DNA of 28,092 nucleotides from a bacterium (GCA_021788495.1 JAJYKQ010000009.1:1-28092), one strand, 5' to 3'. Positions 1-8,470 are shown, numbered from the stretch's first letter. Notes: generated by a model not told the origin, from the sequence alone. Translations and numbers: made by a program.

Positions 1-63
1 TTTCAATGCGCTCACGTAACCTGCGGGACCGCCTCCTATAATACAAACGTCAAATTTTTCCAA
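1..63 (-). CDS. lpd: Flavin disulfide oxidoreductase N-terminus, probably dihydrolipoyl dehydrogenase (partial)
   Basis: Only the first 21 codons are inside the window; the gene runs off the left edge. The visible peptide reads MEKFDVCIIGGGPAGYVSAL. It is a beta strand followed by the GxGxxG dinucleotide-binding turn (GGGPAG), and the trailing Y-V-S/A-A is typical of dihydrolipoamide dehydrogenase (E3). The start is TTG at 61-63, chosen because GGAGGT lies six bases upstream (70-75) and no in-frame ATG precedes it. E3 reoxidises dihydrolipoyl groups on lipoylated carriers, which fits the lipoate genes at 12,960-17,651. Other two-dinucleotide-binding-domain reductases (mercuric reductase, thioredoxin reductase types) share this N-terminus, so the exact assignment is tentative. 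It follows tsaE by 57 bases on the same strand. Confidence 0.6.
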   Translation of the reverse strand, partial: MEKFDVCIIGGGPAGYVSALK

Positions 64-120
64 AAACGCACCTCCGTTTATAAACATAAAATATATCGCA
101 AAAAATAAATTATATTTTAT

Positions 121-582
121 TTATAAAATTTTTTCTATTTCTATATATCGTTTTTCTTTATTTTTTTTGTCAGGGTCCATTTTAATATTAACCGAATAAT
201 AGTTTCCAGCGATGTATTTTGTATAATCTATTTTTACGGTATCGGTCCACTCCGCTATAGTCAAGTTTTTACCGCCTAAAGAATCGAAAAAACCGCAGGT
301 TTCAAGGTCGTAAACGCTTTTAAGCCTGTAAAAATCAAAATGATTTACTATGCCGCCGCCGCATGAATATTTATTCATAATAGAATAGGTCGGACTTACT
401 GCGGTAACGTCGCCGTTTTCGCATAATAATCTTATAATTCCGGACGTAAATTTAGTTTTTCCTGCACCGAGGCGTCCGTTTAAAGCTATAAAATCGAAAG
501 GTTTTAATTTTTTTGCAAATTCGGCGGCAATAGATTCAGTATCTTCAGGCGAATTAGACTCGAAAGATTGAATATTTCCCAT
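121..582 (-). CDS. tsaE: tRNA threonylcarbamoyladenosine biosynthesis ATPase TsaE
   Basis: TsaE is the cytoplasmic P-loop ATPase that drives the TsaD-TsaB complex making N6-threonylcarbamoyladenosine at position 37 of ANN-decoding tRNAs. The 153-residue product has the usual family length. The Walker A loop GRLGAGKT is at residues 36-43, the switch-like SPTYS at 63-67, the family signature HFDFYRL at 81-87, and the IAEW motif (E111, W112) near the C-terminal part. The ATG start is 15 bases after the CBS-protein stop, indicating co-transcription. The partner genes tsaB, tsaC and tsaD are not in the window. No truncation or missing key residue is seen. Confidence 0.95.
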   Translation of the reverse strand: MGNIQSFESNSPEDTESIAAEFAKKLKPFDFIALNGRLGAGKTKFTSGIIRLLCENGDVTAVSPTYSIMNKYSCGGGIVNHFDFYRLKSVYDLETCGFFDSLGGKNLTIAEWTDTVKIDYTKYIAGNYYSVNIKMDPDKKNKEKRYIEIEKIL

Positions 583-597
583 TTTAAATTATTATTT

Positions 598-1071
598 TTA
601 TTTGCCGGATTTTGCGTTTGACTGCGACATAGCTTTAATAATATCATATCTGGAAACGATGCCGATAATCTCTTTGCCCTCGTTTACGATAGGAATGGAA
701 TAAAATTTTTTATCCGCCATTACCGTTGCAAGATCGTAAATATCTTCAGCTTCTTTAGCGTAAAAAACGTCTTTGTTCATAATATCTTTAATTTTCGTCG
801 CCGTTATTTTGTTTACGTCCTCTTTAAAATGCTTAGACGATCCGAGATAAAATATGCTGTCGAAAATAGTAAAAAGCGTAGGAATGTGAAGATTAGATTC
901 CTGATATACCAAATCTGTTTCCGATACTATCCCGCATAATTTTTTATCGGAATTTACTACAGGAATAGCGTTTATTTTATATTTTAGAAAAATGTCGGAC
1001 GCTTTCTTAATATCGTCTTCCTCATTTAAAACTATGACGTTTTTTGTCATAATATCGCCCGCAGTAATCAT
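598..1071 (-). CDS. Tandem CBS-domain protein
   Basis: A 157-residue protein made almost entirely of two CBS modules. The first runs from about residue 8 to 60 (starting DIMTKNVIVL and ending GIVSETDLV). The second runs from about 97 to 154 (DIMNKDVFYA to GIVSRYDIIKAM). A CBS pair forms a Bateman module that binds adenosine nucleotides such as AMP, ATP or SAM. No catalytic domain is attached, so the protein is probably a nucleotide-sensing regulator. The ATG at 1069-1071 has a clear AAGGAG-type site ten bases upstream. It sits between nnr and tsaE, a position that CBS proteins also occupy in deltaproteobacterial genomes as I recall. Since cdaA and cdaR are in the same gene run and some CBS proteins bind c-di-AMP, a c-di-AMP receptor role is possible but not shown. 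Confidence 0.85.
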   Translation of the reverse strand: MITAGDIMTKNVIVLNEEDDIKKASDIFLKYKINAIPVVNSDKKLCGIVSETDLVYQESNLHIPTLFTIFDSIFYLGSSKHFKEDVNKITATKIKDIMNKDVFYAKEAEDIYDLATVMADKKFYSIPIVNEGKEIIGIVSRYDIIKAMSQSNAKSGK

Positions 1072-1133
1072 TGATAACTCCTTTTTTATAGTTTTTTATT
1101 TTATTATTTTTAAAATTTATAATGCTATCTTTA

Positions 1134-2780
1134 TTATCTATTCTGCTCTTTTGTTTCGGACAGCATAAAATTAATCGAAACAGGTACGTTTTCGGCAATT
1201 TTTACCGCACCGGCGCCGAAATATCCGTATTTTTTTTCAAGATTTTTTGCCGAATAAACTAAAATAAAAGCGGCGCATTTCATACTCATATATAAACTTA
1301 ATCCTCCCGATATAAAACCTCCTATTAAACCGCCGAGTACGTCTCCGCTTCCGCCGCTTGCAAGCAATGAACTATGTCCGCACTGCACAGATACATGTTC
1401 GCCGTTTTTGTCGAATATAAACATGCTTGAACTTTTCAGCACCAAATATACTCCGAATTCTTTAACGAATTTTTTTCCTATGTTTATCGGGTCCTTTTCT
1501 ATAATATGACGGTCTATACCAGAAAGCCGTTCCATTTCTTTAAAATGGGGCGTCAAGATTAAATCGGTTTTATTTGCCGTTTGTTTTAAAATATCGGTAT
1601 CTTCAGACAAAATATTTAATGCGTCTGCATCTAAAACCGACGGAATATTTATTTCGGACAAAAGTTTGCGCAAAAAAACTTTAGTTTCTTCTTCAAGTCC
1701 TATGCCTGGGCCTATAACCGCCGCATTTTTTCCTTTCAGCAAATCGTTTTTAATAATTTCTGCTCCTTTTTCGATAAAAAAACCTCTGCCGTCGTCATAT
1801 ACCGGATAGGTCATAACTTCGTCCGTTTTTGTTTCCATAATATCGTTCAGTTTCTCCGGTACCGCCGCAGTAACTAAACCTGCGCCGCCTTTAAAACCTG
1901 CAAGAGAAGACATGTAAGCCGCACCTGTTTTTCCCGAACTTCCCGCTACAACGAGAAGATGGCCGTAATCGAATTTGGTAGCCGTTTTTTTTCTTTCTTT
2001 GAAACAGCGTGAAATCTCTTTTTCGGTAATTATTTCTACGCCCGAAGCATATTTTTTTAATAATTGACGCGGCTGATTTATATCGATTAAAACGGTTTTT
2101 TCGTTAAGAAGCATCTTTTCGCCGTCGTTTATGTAAAAACCGGTTTTTAAGCCTCCGAAGGTAAAAATTTGTTTAATATTTTTAGTAATCGCGGCGTCCA
2201 TAATTTCGCCGGTATCTGCGTTCAAACCGCTCGGAACGTCTATGCATATAATATCGTATCCGCTTTCTATTTTTTTTAAACATTCCGGATTTCCGCCGCA
2301 ATTATTTTTTTCGTTAATAACCTCTATAACCTTTTTAAAAAATCCCGTTAATCCTCTGTTTAAGCCCACGCCGAATATAGCATCTACAACGACGTTCGAC
2401 TTTTCCAACATGTTTTCTAAATCGGAAATTTTATCTTCCGACGGCACCTCTATAATGGACGCTCCCAGCTTTATCAATATATCTAAGTTTTTCGCGGCAA
2501 TTCCTTTATAGGACGCTTTTTCGGCAAGAACGGCGATATTTACGTTAAAACCGGAGTTAAAAAGATACCTTGAAAATACGAAACCGTCTCCGCCGTTATT
2601 CCCTTTGCCGCAAATTACGGCAATAGAGATTTTTTTTAGGAAATCTTTATCGTAAAGTTTCAAAAATTCCCTGTAACATCCGCCGCCGGCATTTTCCATT
2701 AAAATGTCTTCGGAATAACCGAAAGCCGAATAGCTTTCTTCGTCTATTTTTTTTAAATTATCCGAAAAATAAAGTTCCAT
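1134..2780 (-). CDS. nnr: Bifunctional NAD(P)H-hydrate epimerase / ADP-dependent NAD(P)H-hydrate dehydratase
   Basis: This enzyme repairs hydrated NADH and NADPH: the N-terminal YjeF domain interconverts the R and S epimers and the C-terminal ribokinase-like domain dehydrates the S form using ADP. At 548 residues it has the length of the fused bacterial form. The epimerase loop GKGNNGGDG is at 58-66 and the DAIFGVGLNR motif at about 131-140. The dehydratase half carries GSSGKTGAAY, the TPHFKEMERL motif, and the SGGSGDVLGGLIGG nucleotide-binding loop about 70 residues before the end. The ATG at 2778-2780 lacks a recognisable Shine-Dalgarno sequence. A 91-bp palindromic repeat ends only about 19 bases upstream of the start, so the repeat may have displaced or replaced the native leader. 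Confidence 0.95.
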   Translation of the reverse strand: MELYFSDNLKKIDEESYSAFGYSEDILMENAGGGCYREFLKLYDKDFLKKISIAVICGKGNNGGDGFVFSRYLFNSGFNVNIAVLAEKASYKGIAAKNLDILIKLGASIIEVPSEDKISDLENMLEKSNVVVDAIFGVGLNRGLTGFFKKVIEVINEKNNCGGNPECLKKIESGYDIICIDVPSGLNADTGEIMDAAITKNIKQIFTFGGLKTGFYINDGEKMLLNEKTVLIDINQPRQLLKKYASGVEIITEKEISRCFKERKKTATKFDYGHLLVVAGSSGKTGAAYMSSLAGFKGGAGLVTAAVPEKLNDIMETKTDEVMTYPVYDDGRGFFIEKGAEIIKNDLLKGKNAAVIGPGIGLEEETKVFLRKLLSEINIPSVLDADALNILSEDTDILKQTANKTDLILTPHFKEMERLSGIDRHIIEKDPINIGKKFVKEFGVYLVLKSSSMFIFDKNGEHVSVQCGHSSLLASGGSGDVLGGLIGGFISGGLSLYMSMKCAAFILVYSAKNLEKKYGYFGAGAVKIAENVPVSINFMLSETKEQNR

Positions 2781-2799
2781 ATTTAAATTTTTACTTTAT

Positions 2800-2890
2800 A
2801 GAAAAAGGTGTCAGATTAATTTTACTCAAAATCTTTTATCGTTAATTGTTTCTTTCAGTATGCGTAAAATAAAATCTGACACCTTTTTCT
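2800..2890 (+). repeat. 91-bp palindromic element, copy 1
   Basis: The ends are perfect 18-bp inverted repeats: AGAAAAAGGTGTCAGATT at 2800-2817 and its exact complement at 2873-2890. Inside each arm a second AT-rich segment (ATTTTAC) also pairs, with a small asymmetry (AATTAATTTTAC against AATTTTATTTTAC) that gives the element an orientation. The core contains ATCTTTTATCGTTAATTG. The same element recurs at 10,505, 17,784 and, degraded, at 25,818. It separates acpS from nnr inside an otherwise tightly spaced gene run. Size and structure suit a REP/MITE-type non-autonomous element; no transposase is present in the window. Confidence 0.9.
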
Positions 2891-2966
2891 TACAAATTTT
2901 TCTAGCCATTATAACATATTCAAGAGGTTTTTTGCGCAGGATTAAAGATTTAATTTAAACTAAATT

Positions 2967-3332
2967 TTACAATATTACTACGGCGCACGCAAAACCTTTA
3001 TCGTGCGTTATACTTACTTTAGCCGAAATATTATCAACCAAGCCGGAATCTAAATTTATATAGGGCCGTCCGCTTTCGTCGTTTAAAATTTTAATTTTAT
3101 TTAAAGGAATAGAGAAAAGACCCTTGCCTAAAGCCTTTAAAAAAGCTTCTTTCGCCGCAAAATATCCTGCGGCTTTTTCAAATGCCCTCTTTTCGTTTCT
3201 GCTTTTTATTTTTTCTATTATATCCGATTCCGTGTCGGAAAAAACCCGCGAATAAAATTTTTCGCCTCGCATTTCTATAGCTTTTTTAATTTTATCTACG
3301 GATATTAAATCTATGCCTATTCCGTTAATCAT
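2967..3332 (-). CDS. acpS: Holo-[acyl-carrier-protein] synthase
   Basis: AcpS transfers the 4'-phosphopantetheine arm of coenzyme A to the serine of acyl carrier protein, activating it for fatty-acid and lipid synthesis. The 121-residue length is standard for the small trimeric AcpS type. The N-terminal GIGIDLI motif supplies magnesium-binding D8, and FAAKEAFLKALGKGL (58-72) supplies E62 and the conserved lysines. SVSITHDKGFA-like C-terminal sequence is present as KVSITHDKGFACAVV. The ATG at 3330-3332 is 12 bases after the pdxJ stop. pdxJ-acpS adjacency is widespread in proteobacteria. Confidence 0.96.
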   Translation of the reverse strand: MINGIGIDLISVDKIKKAIEMRGEKFYSRVFSDTESDIIEKIKSRNEKRAFEKAAGYFAAKEAFLKALGKGLFSIPLNKIKILNDESGRPYINLDSGLVDNISAKVSITHDKGFACAVVIL

Positions 3333-3344
3333 TTTGCATCGTAT

Positions 3345-4091
3345 TTATTTGCTTTTTTCTAATTTGGCAAAGTCTGCCGCTTTTATTATATCGAGCATTT
3401 TTTCGACCGCACGTCCAAGCCCTTCGAAAACGGCTTTAGATACGATGGAAAATCCTATGTTAAACTCTTCGAAACCTTCTATTAATGCAATATCGAATAT
3501 ATTTTTATAATCGAGTCCGTGACCCGCATTAACCTTAAGTCCGATTTTTAAAGCATATCCGACTGCTTCTTTTATTCTTTTTAGTTCTTTCATCCTTTCG
3601 GATTCCGTTGCGGCACCCGCATATCTTCCGGTATGTATTTCTATAAAATCGAATCCTGCTTCCTTAGCCGCCTCTGCCTGCCTTACGTCCGGTTCTATGA
3701 ATGCCGAAGCAATGCTGTCTATGGATTTGAACTTAAAAGATTCCGTGATATTTTTAAAGCGTTTTACGTCGCCTGCCACGTCGAGTCCGCCCTCCGTCGT
3801 CAATTCTTTTCTTTTTTCGGGAACTATGGTAGCGCTCCTTGGCATAATATCGAGGGCTATTTGAACGATTTTGTCGTCCGCAGACATTTCCAGATTTAAT
3901 CTTTTAGTCAATTCGGATATGATTCTTACGTCGTTATCCCTTATGTGTCTCCTGTCTTCCCTTAAATGACACGTGACGTTTGAAGCGCCGGCTTCTAAAA
4001 CGACGAAAGCCGCATGTACGGGAGAAGGAAAATTTTCTCCCCTTGCATTCCTCAGCGTCGCAATATGGTCTATATTAACGCCTAATTTCAT
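3345..4091 (-). CDS. pdxJ: Pyridoxine 5'-phosphate synthase
   Basis: PdxJ condenses 1-deoxyxylulose 5-phosphate with 3-amino-2-oxopropyl phosphate to form pyridoxine 5'-phosphate, the last ring-forming step of the DXP-dependent vitamin B6 route. The 248-residue TIM-barrel protein opens with the invariant LGVNIDHIATLRNARG and has the REDRRHI motif near residue 46, IEIHTGRYA near 150 and the glycine-rich VNAGHGLDY near 190. The ATG at 4089-4091 has GGGAGA about eight bases upstream. It follows glmM by 36 bases and precedes acpS by 12, so the three are probably co-transcribed. Confidence 0.97.
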   Translation of the reverse strand: MKLGVNIDHIATLRNARGENFPSPVHAAFVVLEAGASNVTCHLREDRRHIRDNDVRIISELTKRLNLEMSADDKIVQIALDIMPRSATIVPEKRKELTTEGGLDVAGDVKRFKNITESFKFKSIDSIASAFIEPDVRQAEAAKEAGFDFIEIHTGRYAGAATESERMKELKRIKEAVGYALKIGLKVNAGHGLDYKNIFDIALIEGFEEFNIGFSIVSKAVFEGLGRAVEKMLDIIKAADFAKLEKSK

Positions 4092-4127
4092 ATTTAATTC
4101 TCCCTTTTATCCGGCTATATTTAGACA

Positions 4128-5492
4128 TTATTTATCTATGCCGAAACCTTTTTCTATTTCTTCTTTTATTTCTGAGCCTATGCTGTTTATTTCGCAGGCG
4201 TCTTCTCCTTCTACCAGTACTCTTAAGTAATTTTGGGTTCCGGAATAACGCACGTATATTCTTCCTCTGTCTTTTAAAATTTCGTCGAAATACGCAATTT
4301 TTTTTGAAACCTCAGGCAGTTCTTCTAAGTTTTTCTTATAAGGCACGTCGACGTTAAATAGTACTTGGGGATAAGGATTTATTATTTTTCTTAATTCCGA
4401 AAGCGGCGTACCCGTTTTTACCATAACCGACAGAAGTTTTAATGCCGAAATTATGCCGTCCCCGGTATTAATATCGTCTAAAAATATTATATGTCCGGAC
4501 TGCTCTCCGCCGAGATTATAGCCGTCTTTCAGCATTTTTTCCATAATATACCTGTCGCCTACGTCTGCATAAATAGTTTTTATCCCATGTTTTTTAAATA
4601 ATATCTCTAAAGCTACGTTAGACATAGGCGTCGTAACTACGCCTTCGTTTTTAAGACACCCTTCTTTTTTCATCTGCAATGCGCAAATTGCAAGGAATTC
4701 GTCGCCCTGCAAAGTTTTTCCGTTTTCGTCGCAAAAAATTACCCTGTCGCCGTCGCCGTCGAAAGCCAGACCTACGTCCGCGCCGTGTTTTTTTACCGAA
4801 CCGCTTAATTTTTCGGGATGCATGGAACCGCATCCGTCGTTAATATTAACGCCGTCCGGACTTACGCCTTCGAGTATAACTTCGGCTCCAAGCTCCGCAA
4901 AAACCTCCGGAGCCGCTTTATAATTAGCGCCGTTGGCACAGTCTATAACTATTTTTAACCCGTTTAAAGTTAAATATTTAGGAAAAGAGAGTTTTGCGAA
5001 AATAACGTATCTTCCGGCGGCATCGTCTATTCTGTGGGCTTTTCCTATATGAATTCCGGTCGGACCTTTATCGTCGAAATCAAAATTAAAAAATAAATCT
5101 TCTATTTTTTTTTCTACTTCATCGTCGAATTTAAATCCGCCGCCGTCAAAAAATTTAATACCGTTATCGTAAAAAGGGTTATGCGAAGCCGAAATAACGA
5201 CGCCTGCATCCGCCCTCATACTCGACGTTATAAAAGCTACTCCGGGCGTGGCAAGCGGCCCTACCAGATAAACGTCGGCGCCCATAGAGCATATGCCGGA
5301 AGAAAGAGCCGTTTCCAACATATATCCCGAAATTCTGGTATCTTTTCCTATGACTATTTTCAATCCTTTTCCGTTCGGTTTTAACACTTTAACCAACGCT
5401 TTGCCTAATTTCAAAGCAACTTCCGACGTCAAAGGATATCTGTTCGCCTGCCCTCTTACGCCGTCCGTGCCGAATAATTTTCTGCCGCCCAA
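4128..5492 (-). CDS. glmM: Phosphoglucosamine mutase
   Basis: GlmM isomerises glucosamine 6-phosphate to glucosamine 1-phosphate on the route to UDP-GlcNAc and hence peptidoglycan and lipopolysaccharide. The 454-residue protein has the four-domain phosphohexomutase layout: FGTDGVRG at 7-14, the phosphoserine loop SASHNP with S103 at 101-106, the magnesium loop DGDGDR at 245-250 (D245, D247, D249), the sugar loop GGEQSGHI near 330, and the phosphate-binding RYSGTQNYLRV near 420. The start is TTG at 5490-5492, supported by AGGAGG ten bases upstream (5503-5508). It lies directly downstream of cdaA-cdaR. In several bacteria c-di-AMP cyclase and GlmM interact physically, so regulation by CdaA is plausible. 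Confidence 0.96.
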   Translation of the reverse strand: MGGRKLFGTDGVRGQANRYPLTSEVALKLGKALVKVLKPNGKGLKIVIGKDTRISGYMLETALSSGICSMGADVYLVGPLATPGVAFITSSMRADAGVVISASHNPFYDNGIKFFDGGGFKFDDEVEKKIEDLFFNFDFDDKGPTGIHIGKAHRIDDAAGRYVIFAKLSFPKYLTLNGLKIVIDCANGANYKAAPEVFAELGAEVILEGVSPDGVNINDGCGSMHPEKLSGSVKKHGADVGLAFDGDGDRVIFCDENGKTLQGDEFLAICALQMKKEGCLKNEGVVTTPMSNVALEILFKKHGIKTIYADVGDRYIMEKMLKDGYNLGGEQSGHIIFLDDINTGDGIISALKLLSVMVKTGTPLSELRKIINPYPQVLFNVDVPYKKNLEELPEVSKKIAYFDEILKDRGRIYVRYSGTQNYLRVLVEGEDACEINSIGSEIKEEIEKGFGIDK

Positions 5493-5533
5493 AATACAGA
5501 TTCCTCCTTGACCGCTTTTAAACCTTTATATTT

Positions 5534-6196
5534 TTATTTTTTTGAACTTTTTATTACGGTTAAATTAACGTTAATCTTTTTATTATACAAAATTTTCAAC
5601 AAATTTGTCGGCTTTCTTAAGGAAACCGAAAGCGTTTTATTTTTATCTATATTATCGATATTTATTTTCATTGTAGTAATTACCGAAAGATGATTAACTA
5701 TATCGCGCGGACCTCTAACTCGGACGTATTGCGGCAAAACGCTTATATGCTTTAAAATATAGCCTTTTTGCGGCAATCCGGACGTTATCGGCAACACTTT
5801 TATATATTTTGTCGTAATTCTGCTAATTATAACCGGAATAATCCGAGGACTTATTTTGATAACTTTAATTCCGTTGGGAAGATTTAAATAAGATCTGCCA
5901 AGAATTATAGTATTTTTTTTTGCGAGCAGAGAATAACCGTTAATTTGAAAAAAAATTTTTTTATTTATTTTCGCAAGGTCGATTCTCGAACCCCTTAATT
6001 TTACGCGAATCTTTTTCGGCATAACGTTGCTGACGGCATAACCTTTGGGAAGATTTTTGATAATTAATCCTGCGGTCGCAACCTCGTCCTGCTTTGTTCC
6101 GCCCACGACGTAAGCCCATATTATTACGGCAAAAATTAAGGAAAAAATCTTTAGCCAAAAATTTTTTTTAATAAGGTTTTCTAGGTATCTGTTCAT
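5534..6196 (-). CDS. cdaR: YbbR-domain protein, c-di-AMP cyclase regulator CdaR
   Basis: A 220-residue protein with one N-terminal membrane anchor (about residues 13-32, ending IIWAYVVGG) and an external region of roughly two YbbR repeats (about 38-115 and 120-212). YbbR repeats are short all-beta modules; in Bacillus-type systems CdaR binds and modulates membrane-bound CdaA. Known Firmicute CdaR proteins often carry four repeats, so this is a short form, as common in deltaproteobacterial YbbR proteins. It sits between cdaA and glmM in the classical order, which carries most of the weight because YbbR sequences diverge quickly. The ATG at 6194-6196 has no obvious Shine-Dalgarno sequence. Confidence 0.88.
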   Translation of the reverse strand: MNRYLENLIKKNFWLKIFSLIFAVIIWAYVVGGTKQDEVATAGLIIKNLPKGYAVSNVMPKKIRVKLRGSRIDLAKINKKIFFQINGYSLLAKKNTIILGRSYLNLPNGIKVIKISPRIIPVIISRITTKYIKVLPITSGLPQKGYILKHISVLPQYVRVRGPRDIVNHLSVITTMKINIDNIDKNKTLSVSLRKPTNLLKILYNKKINVNLTVIKSSKK

Positions 6197-6231
6197 TTTT
6201 GTTTATTTATTTTTCTGATTTTGCTTTAAGT

Positions 6232-7053
6232 TTACTTATCGACCGATTTTCCGAACAGCAGGTCGGAAATCGACTTTATAAAAACATGGCCGTGGTCTTC
6301 GTAATATTTTAAGTGTTTTAAAAGTCCGTTTCTTAAATCTTCTATATTATCGACTCCCGATATTTTTTTGGATCTGACGATAGAAACCTTTCCCGTTTCT
6401 TCGGAAACTACTACTGAAAAGGCATCGGTCAGCTCCGACAAACCTATAGCCGCCCTGTGTCTCGTTCCAAGCTTTTTGCTTATGTTATCTTCCGTAGAAA
6501 GCGGCAGGTAACAGGAAGCGGCCGCTACTCTGCCTTTTTGAATTATAACGGCGCCGTCATGAAGAGGAGAAGGCGGGGTAAATATGCTTATAAGAAGTTC
6601 TTTAGATACTATAGAATCTAATTTAACCCCTATTTTTAAATAATCTCCAAGAAACACGTTTCTTTCAAAAACTATAATAGCGCCTATTTTTTTTGAAGCA
6701 AGTTCGAAAACGGCTTTGGAAGTTTCTTCTACAAGGTTTACCCTTTCTAATTTATTCTGGGCGACCGCAAAAGGATTTTTCCCTACTTCGATAAGCGCCC
6801 GCCTTATCTCGTTTCTAAAAAGAACTATTATTACTATTATAATCGAACTTAAAAAATTGCCGAATATATACTCGGTGGCATAAAGTTTAAATATTACCGC
6901 AAACAAAAAAATTGCAAAAACTATAATAAGCCCTATTAATACCTGAAATGCTCCGGTACCTTTAATAAGGGTGATAACCCTGTATATTATAAAAGCGACT
7001 ATAATTATATCTAATATATCGCGCCATCCGAAGTTATTCAGGAGAGAAAACAT
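6232..7053 (-). CDS. cdaA: Membrane diadenylate cyclase CdaA (DisA_N/DAC domain)
   Basis: CdaA condenses two ATP into cyclic di-AMP at the inner membrane. The 273-residue product has three hydrophobic segments in the first 80 residues (about 12-30, 36-55 and 62-80), then the DAC domain. The two catalytic signatures are intact: DGA at 166-168 within HDGAVII and RHR at 198-200 within GTRHRAAIGLSE. The gene leads the cdaA-cdaR-glmM cluster. The downstream neighbours suggest that c-di-AMP here is tied to cell-wall precursor supply, as in Gram-positive bacteria, although the organism appears Gram-negative. No phosphodiesterase for c-di-AMP is visible in the window. Confidence 0.96.
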   Translation of the reverse strand: MFSLLNNFGWRDILDIIIVAFIIYRVITLIKGTGAFQVLIGLIIVFAIFLFAVIFKLYATEYIFGNFLSSIIIVIIVLFRNEIRRALIEVGKNPFAVAQNKLERVNLVEETSKAVFELASKKIGAIIVFERNVFLGDYLKIGVKLDSIVSKELLISIFTPPSPLHDGAVIIQKGRVAAASCYLPLSTEDNISKKLGTRHRAAIGLSELTDAFSVVVSEETGKVSIVRSKKISGVDNIEDLRNGLLKHLKYYEDHGHVFIKSISDLLFGKSVDK

Positions 7054-7090
7054 ATTTACTTTTATCGATATTGTTTATTTTTATTTAAAT

Positions 7091-8314
7091 TTACAAATTT
7101 ATCTTTTCCAACAAAGATAAAGCCGAAAAGGTCTGCTTAACGTCGTGCACCCTGACGATGTCGGCGCCTTTTATTTTTAGATAGGAAGCAAGCGCCACGC
7201 TGCCGCTTAAAATAGTACTTTTATCGTTTTTAGCTATATGTTTTACGAAAGATTTTCTTGAAACGCCCGCCAATAAGGGTTTACCTAGAGATTTAAAGGA
7301 AATAATGCCCGATAAAAGATTATAATTATCGTCTAAAGTTTTTGCAAAACCGAATCCCGGATCTATTATAACGTTGTCCGTATTATAGCCTTTAAGCTCC
7401 AAATATTCCAATTTTTTTTTAAAATAAACCAGTATTTCAAAAAAAATATCGTCGTAATGCTCGATATCATTCTGCATATTTTCCGGTTTTTTTTCTCTGG
7501 AATGCATCATTACATAAGGAGCGTCGAAATCCAATAATACTTTAGCCATATTTTCCGCATCGTAAGATAATCCGGAAACGTCGTTTATTATAGAAGCACC
7601 GGCTTTTAATGCTTCTTTTGCAACTGCAGGCTTTCTGGTATCGACGGAAATAGGTACCGAAACGGTTTTCGATAATTTCTCTATTACCGGACATACCCTG
7701 TCTATTTCCGTCTGTATATCTACTTCTTCCGAATAAGGTCTCGTAGATTCTCCGCCTACGTCTATAACATCGCCGCCTTCCTTTTCTATTTCTATACCTC
7801 TTTTTATAGCATCGTTATAATCGTAAAATTTTCCTCCGTCGGAAAAAGAATCGGGGGTAACGTTTAAAATACCCATTATATAGGTCTTGCCGTTAAAAAC
7901 TATATCTTTATCCTGTGTTTTTGTTTTAATTTTCCTCGGATTGTTTTTTTTAAAAGACCTGTCGCACTCCACTAATATATTTTCAAGTTCGTTGGAAAGT
8001 TCGTTTAAACCGAACTGCTGCAATTTGATTTTTTTTACTATAATTCTTAATTGAACAGGCGTTCCGAATAAAATGGAATCCGAAACCGGAATTTTACCGG
8101 TTATAACGTCTTTGTGGTTTGCTACTTCGGCGCCTATGCCGAGGGCTTCCTGCTTAAGGATATTGAGCGCGGTTGCATTTATGTTTTTCAGTTTTATTAT
8201 TATATATTTTAATTTTTCCCCCATAATCATTCTGCCGGTAGCGGAAACCCCTATTCTGGATAATTCGCTGCCGGCAATATGACTGTCTAAAATATCGACA
8301 AGATAAGCTTTCAT
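7091..8314 (-). CDS. folP: Dihydropteroate synthase with N-terminal extension
   Basis: FolP joins 6-hydroxymethyl-7,8-dihydropterin pyrophosphate to p-aminobenzoate, giving 7,8-dihydropteroate in folate synthesis; it is the sulfonamide target. The catalytic TIM barrel covers about residues 145-407: MGILNVTPDSFSDGG at 147-161, DVGGESTRP at 185-193, SVDTRKP, INDVSG, MMHSREK, IDPGFGF, and the GVSRKSF loop that binds PABA and pyrophosphate. The first 140 or so residues are an extra domain not found in the 280-residue E. coli enzyme. Long FolP forms of about 400 residues occur in Aquifex and many deltaproteobacteria. The gene lies between ftsH and cdaA. Confidence 0.95.
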   Translation of the reverse strand: MKAYLVDILDSHIAGSELSRIGVSATGRMIMGEKLKYIIIKLKNINATALNILKQEALGIGAEVANHKDVITGKIPVSDSILFGTPVQLRIIVKKIKLQQFGLNELSNELENILVECDRSFKKNNPRKIKTKTQDKDIVFNGKTYIMGILNVTPDSFSDGGKFYDYNDAIKRGIEIEKEGGDVIDVGGESTRPYSEEVDIQTEIDRVCPVIEKLSKTVSVPISVDTRKPAVAKEALKAGASIINDVSGLSYDAENMAKVLLDFDAPYVMMHSREKKPENMQNDIEHYDDIFFEILVYFKKKLEYLELKGYNTDNVIIDPGFGFAKTLDDNYNLLSGIISFKSLGKPLLAGVSRKSFVKHIAKNDKSTILSGSVALASYLKIKGADIVRVHDVKQTFSALSLLEKINL

Positions 8315-8470
8315 AAAATATAAACCTTGTATAAAACTTATATCGGCTTTAATAAATATCCTAAAAATGCCGATAAAAATCGTTAAAACGGCTTTAATGT
8401 TATATAAACACTGGAATAATTTTCTATCGGCAATTTTGTGAATATTAAGGTTGCATTTATAGTCGGCCGT

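Noticed and set aside
2242..2511. Plus-strand open frames inside nnr, pdxJ, glmM, ftsH and the RND gene
   Set aside because: They are antisense to well-supported genes with intact family motifs, lack ribosome binding sites and show no recognisable protein features.
8315..8470. Repeated GCCGATA/TATCGGC sequences between ftsH and folP as a terminator or sigma-28 promoter
   Set aside because: The possible stem is only eight pairs with a loop of roughly 50 bases, and the bases at the -35 distance from GCCGATAT do not resemble TAAAGTTT.
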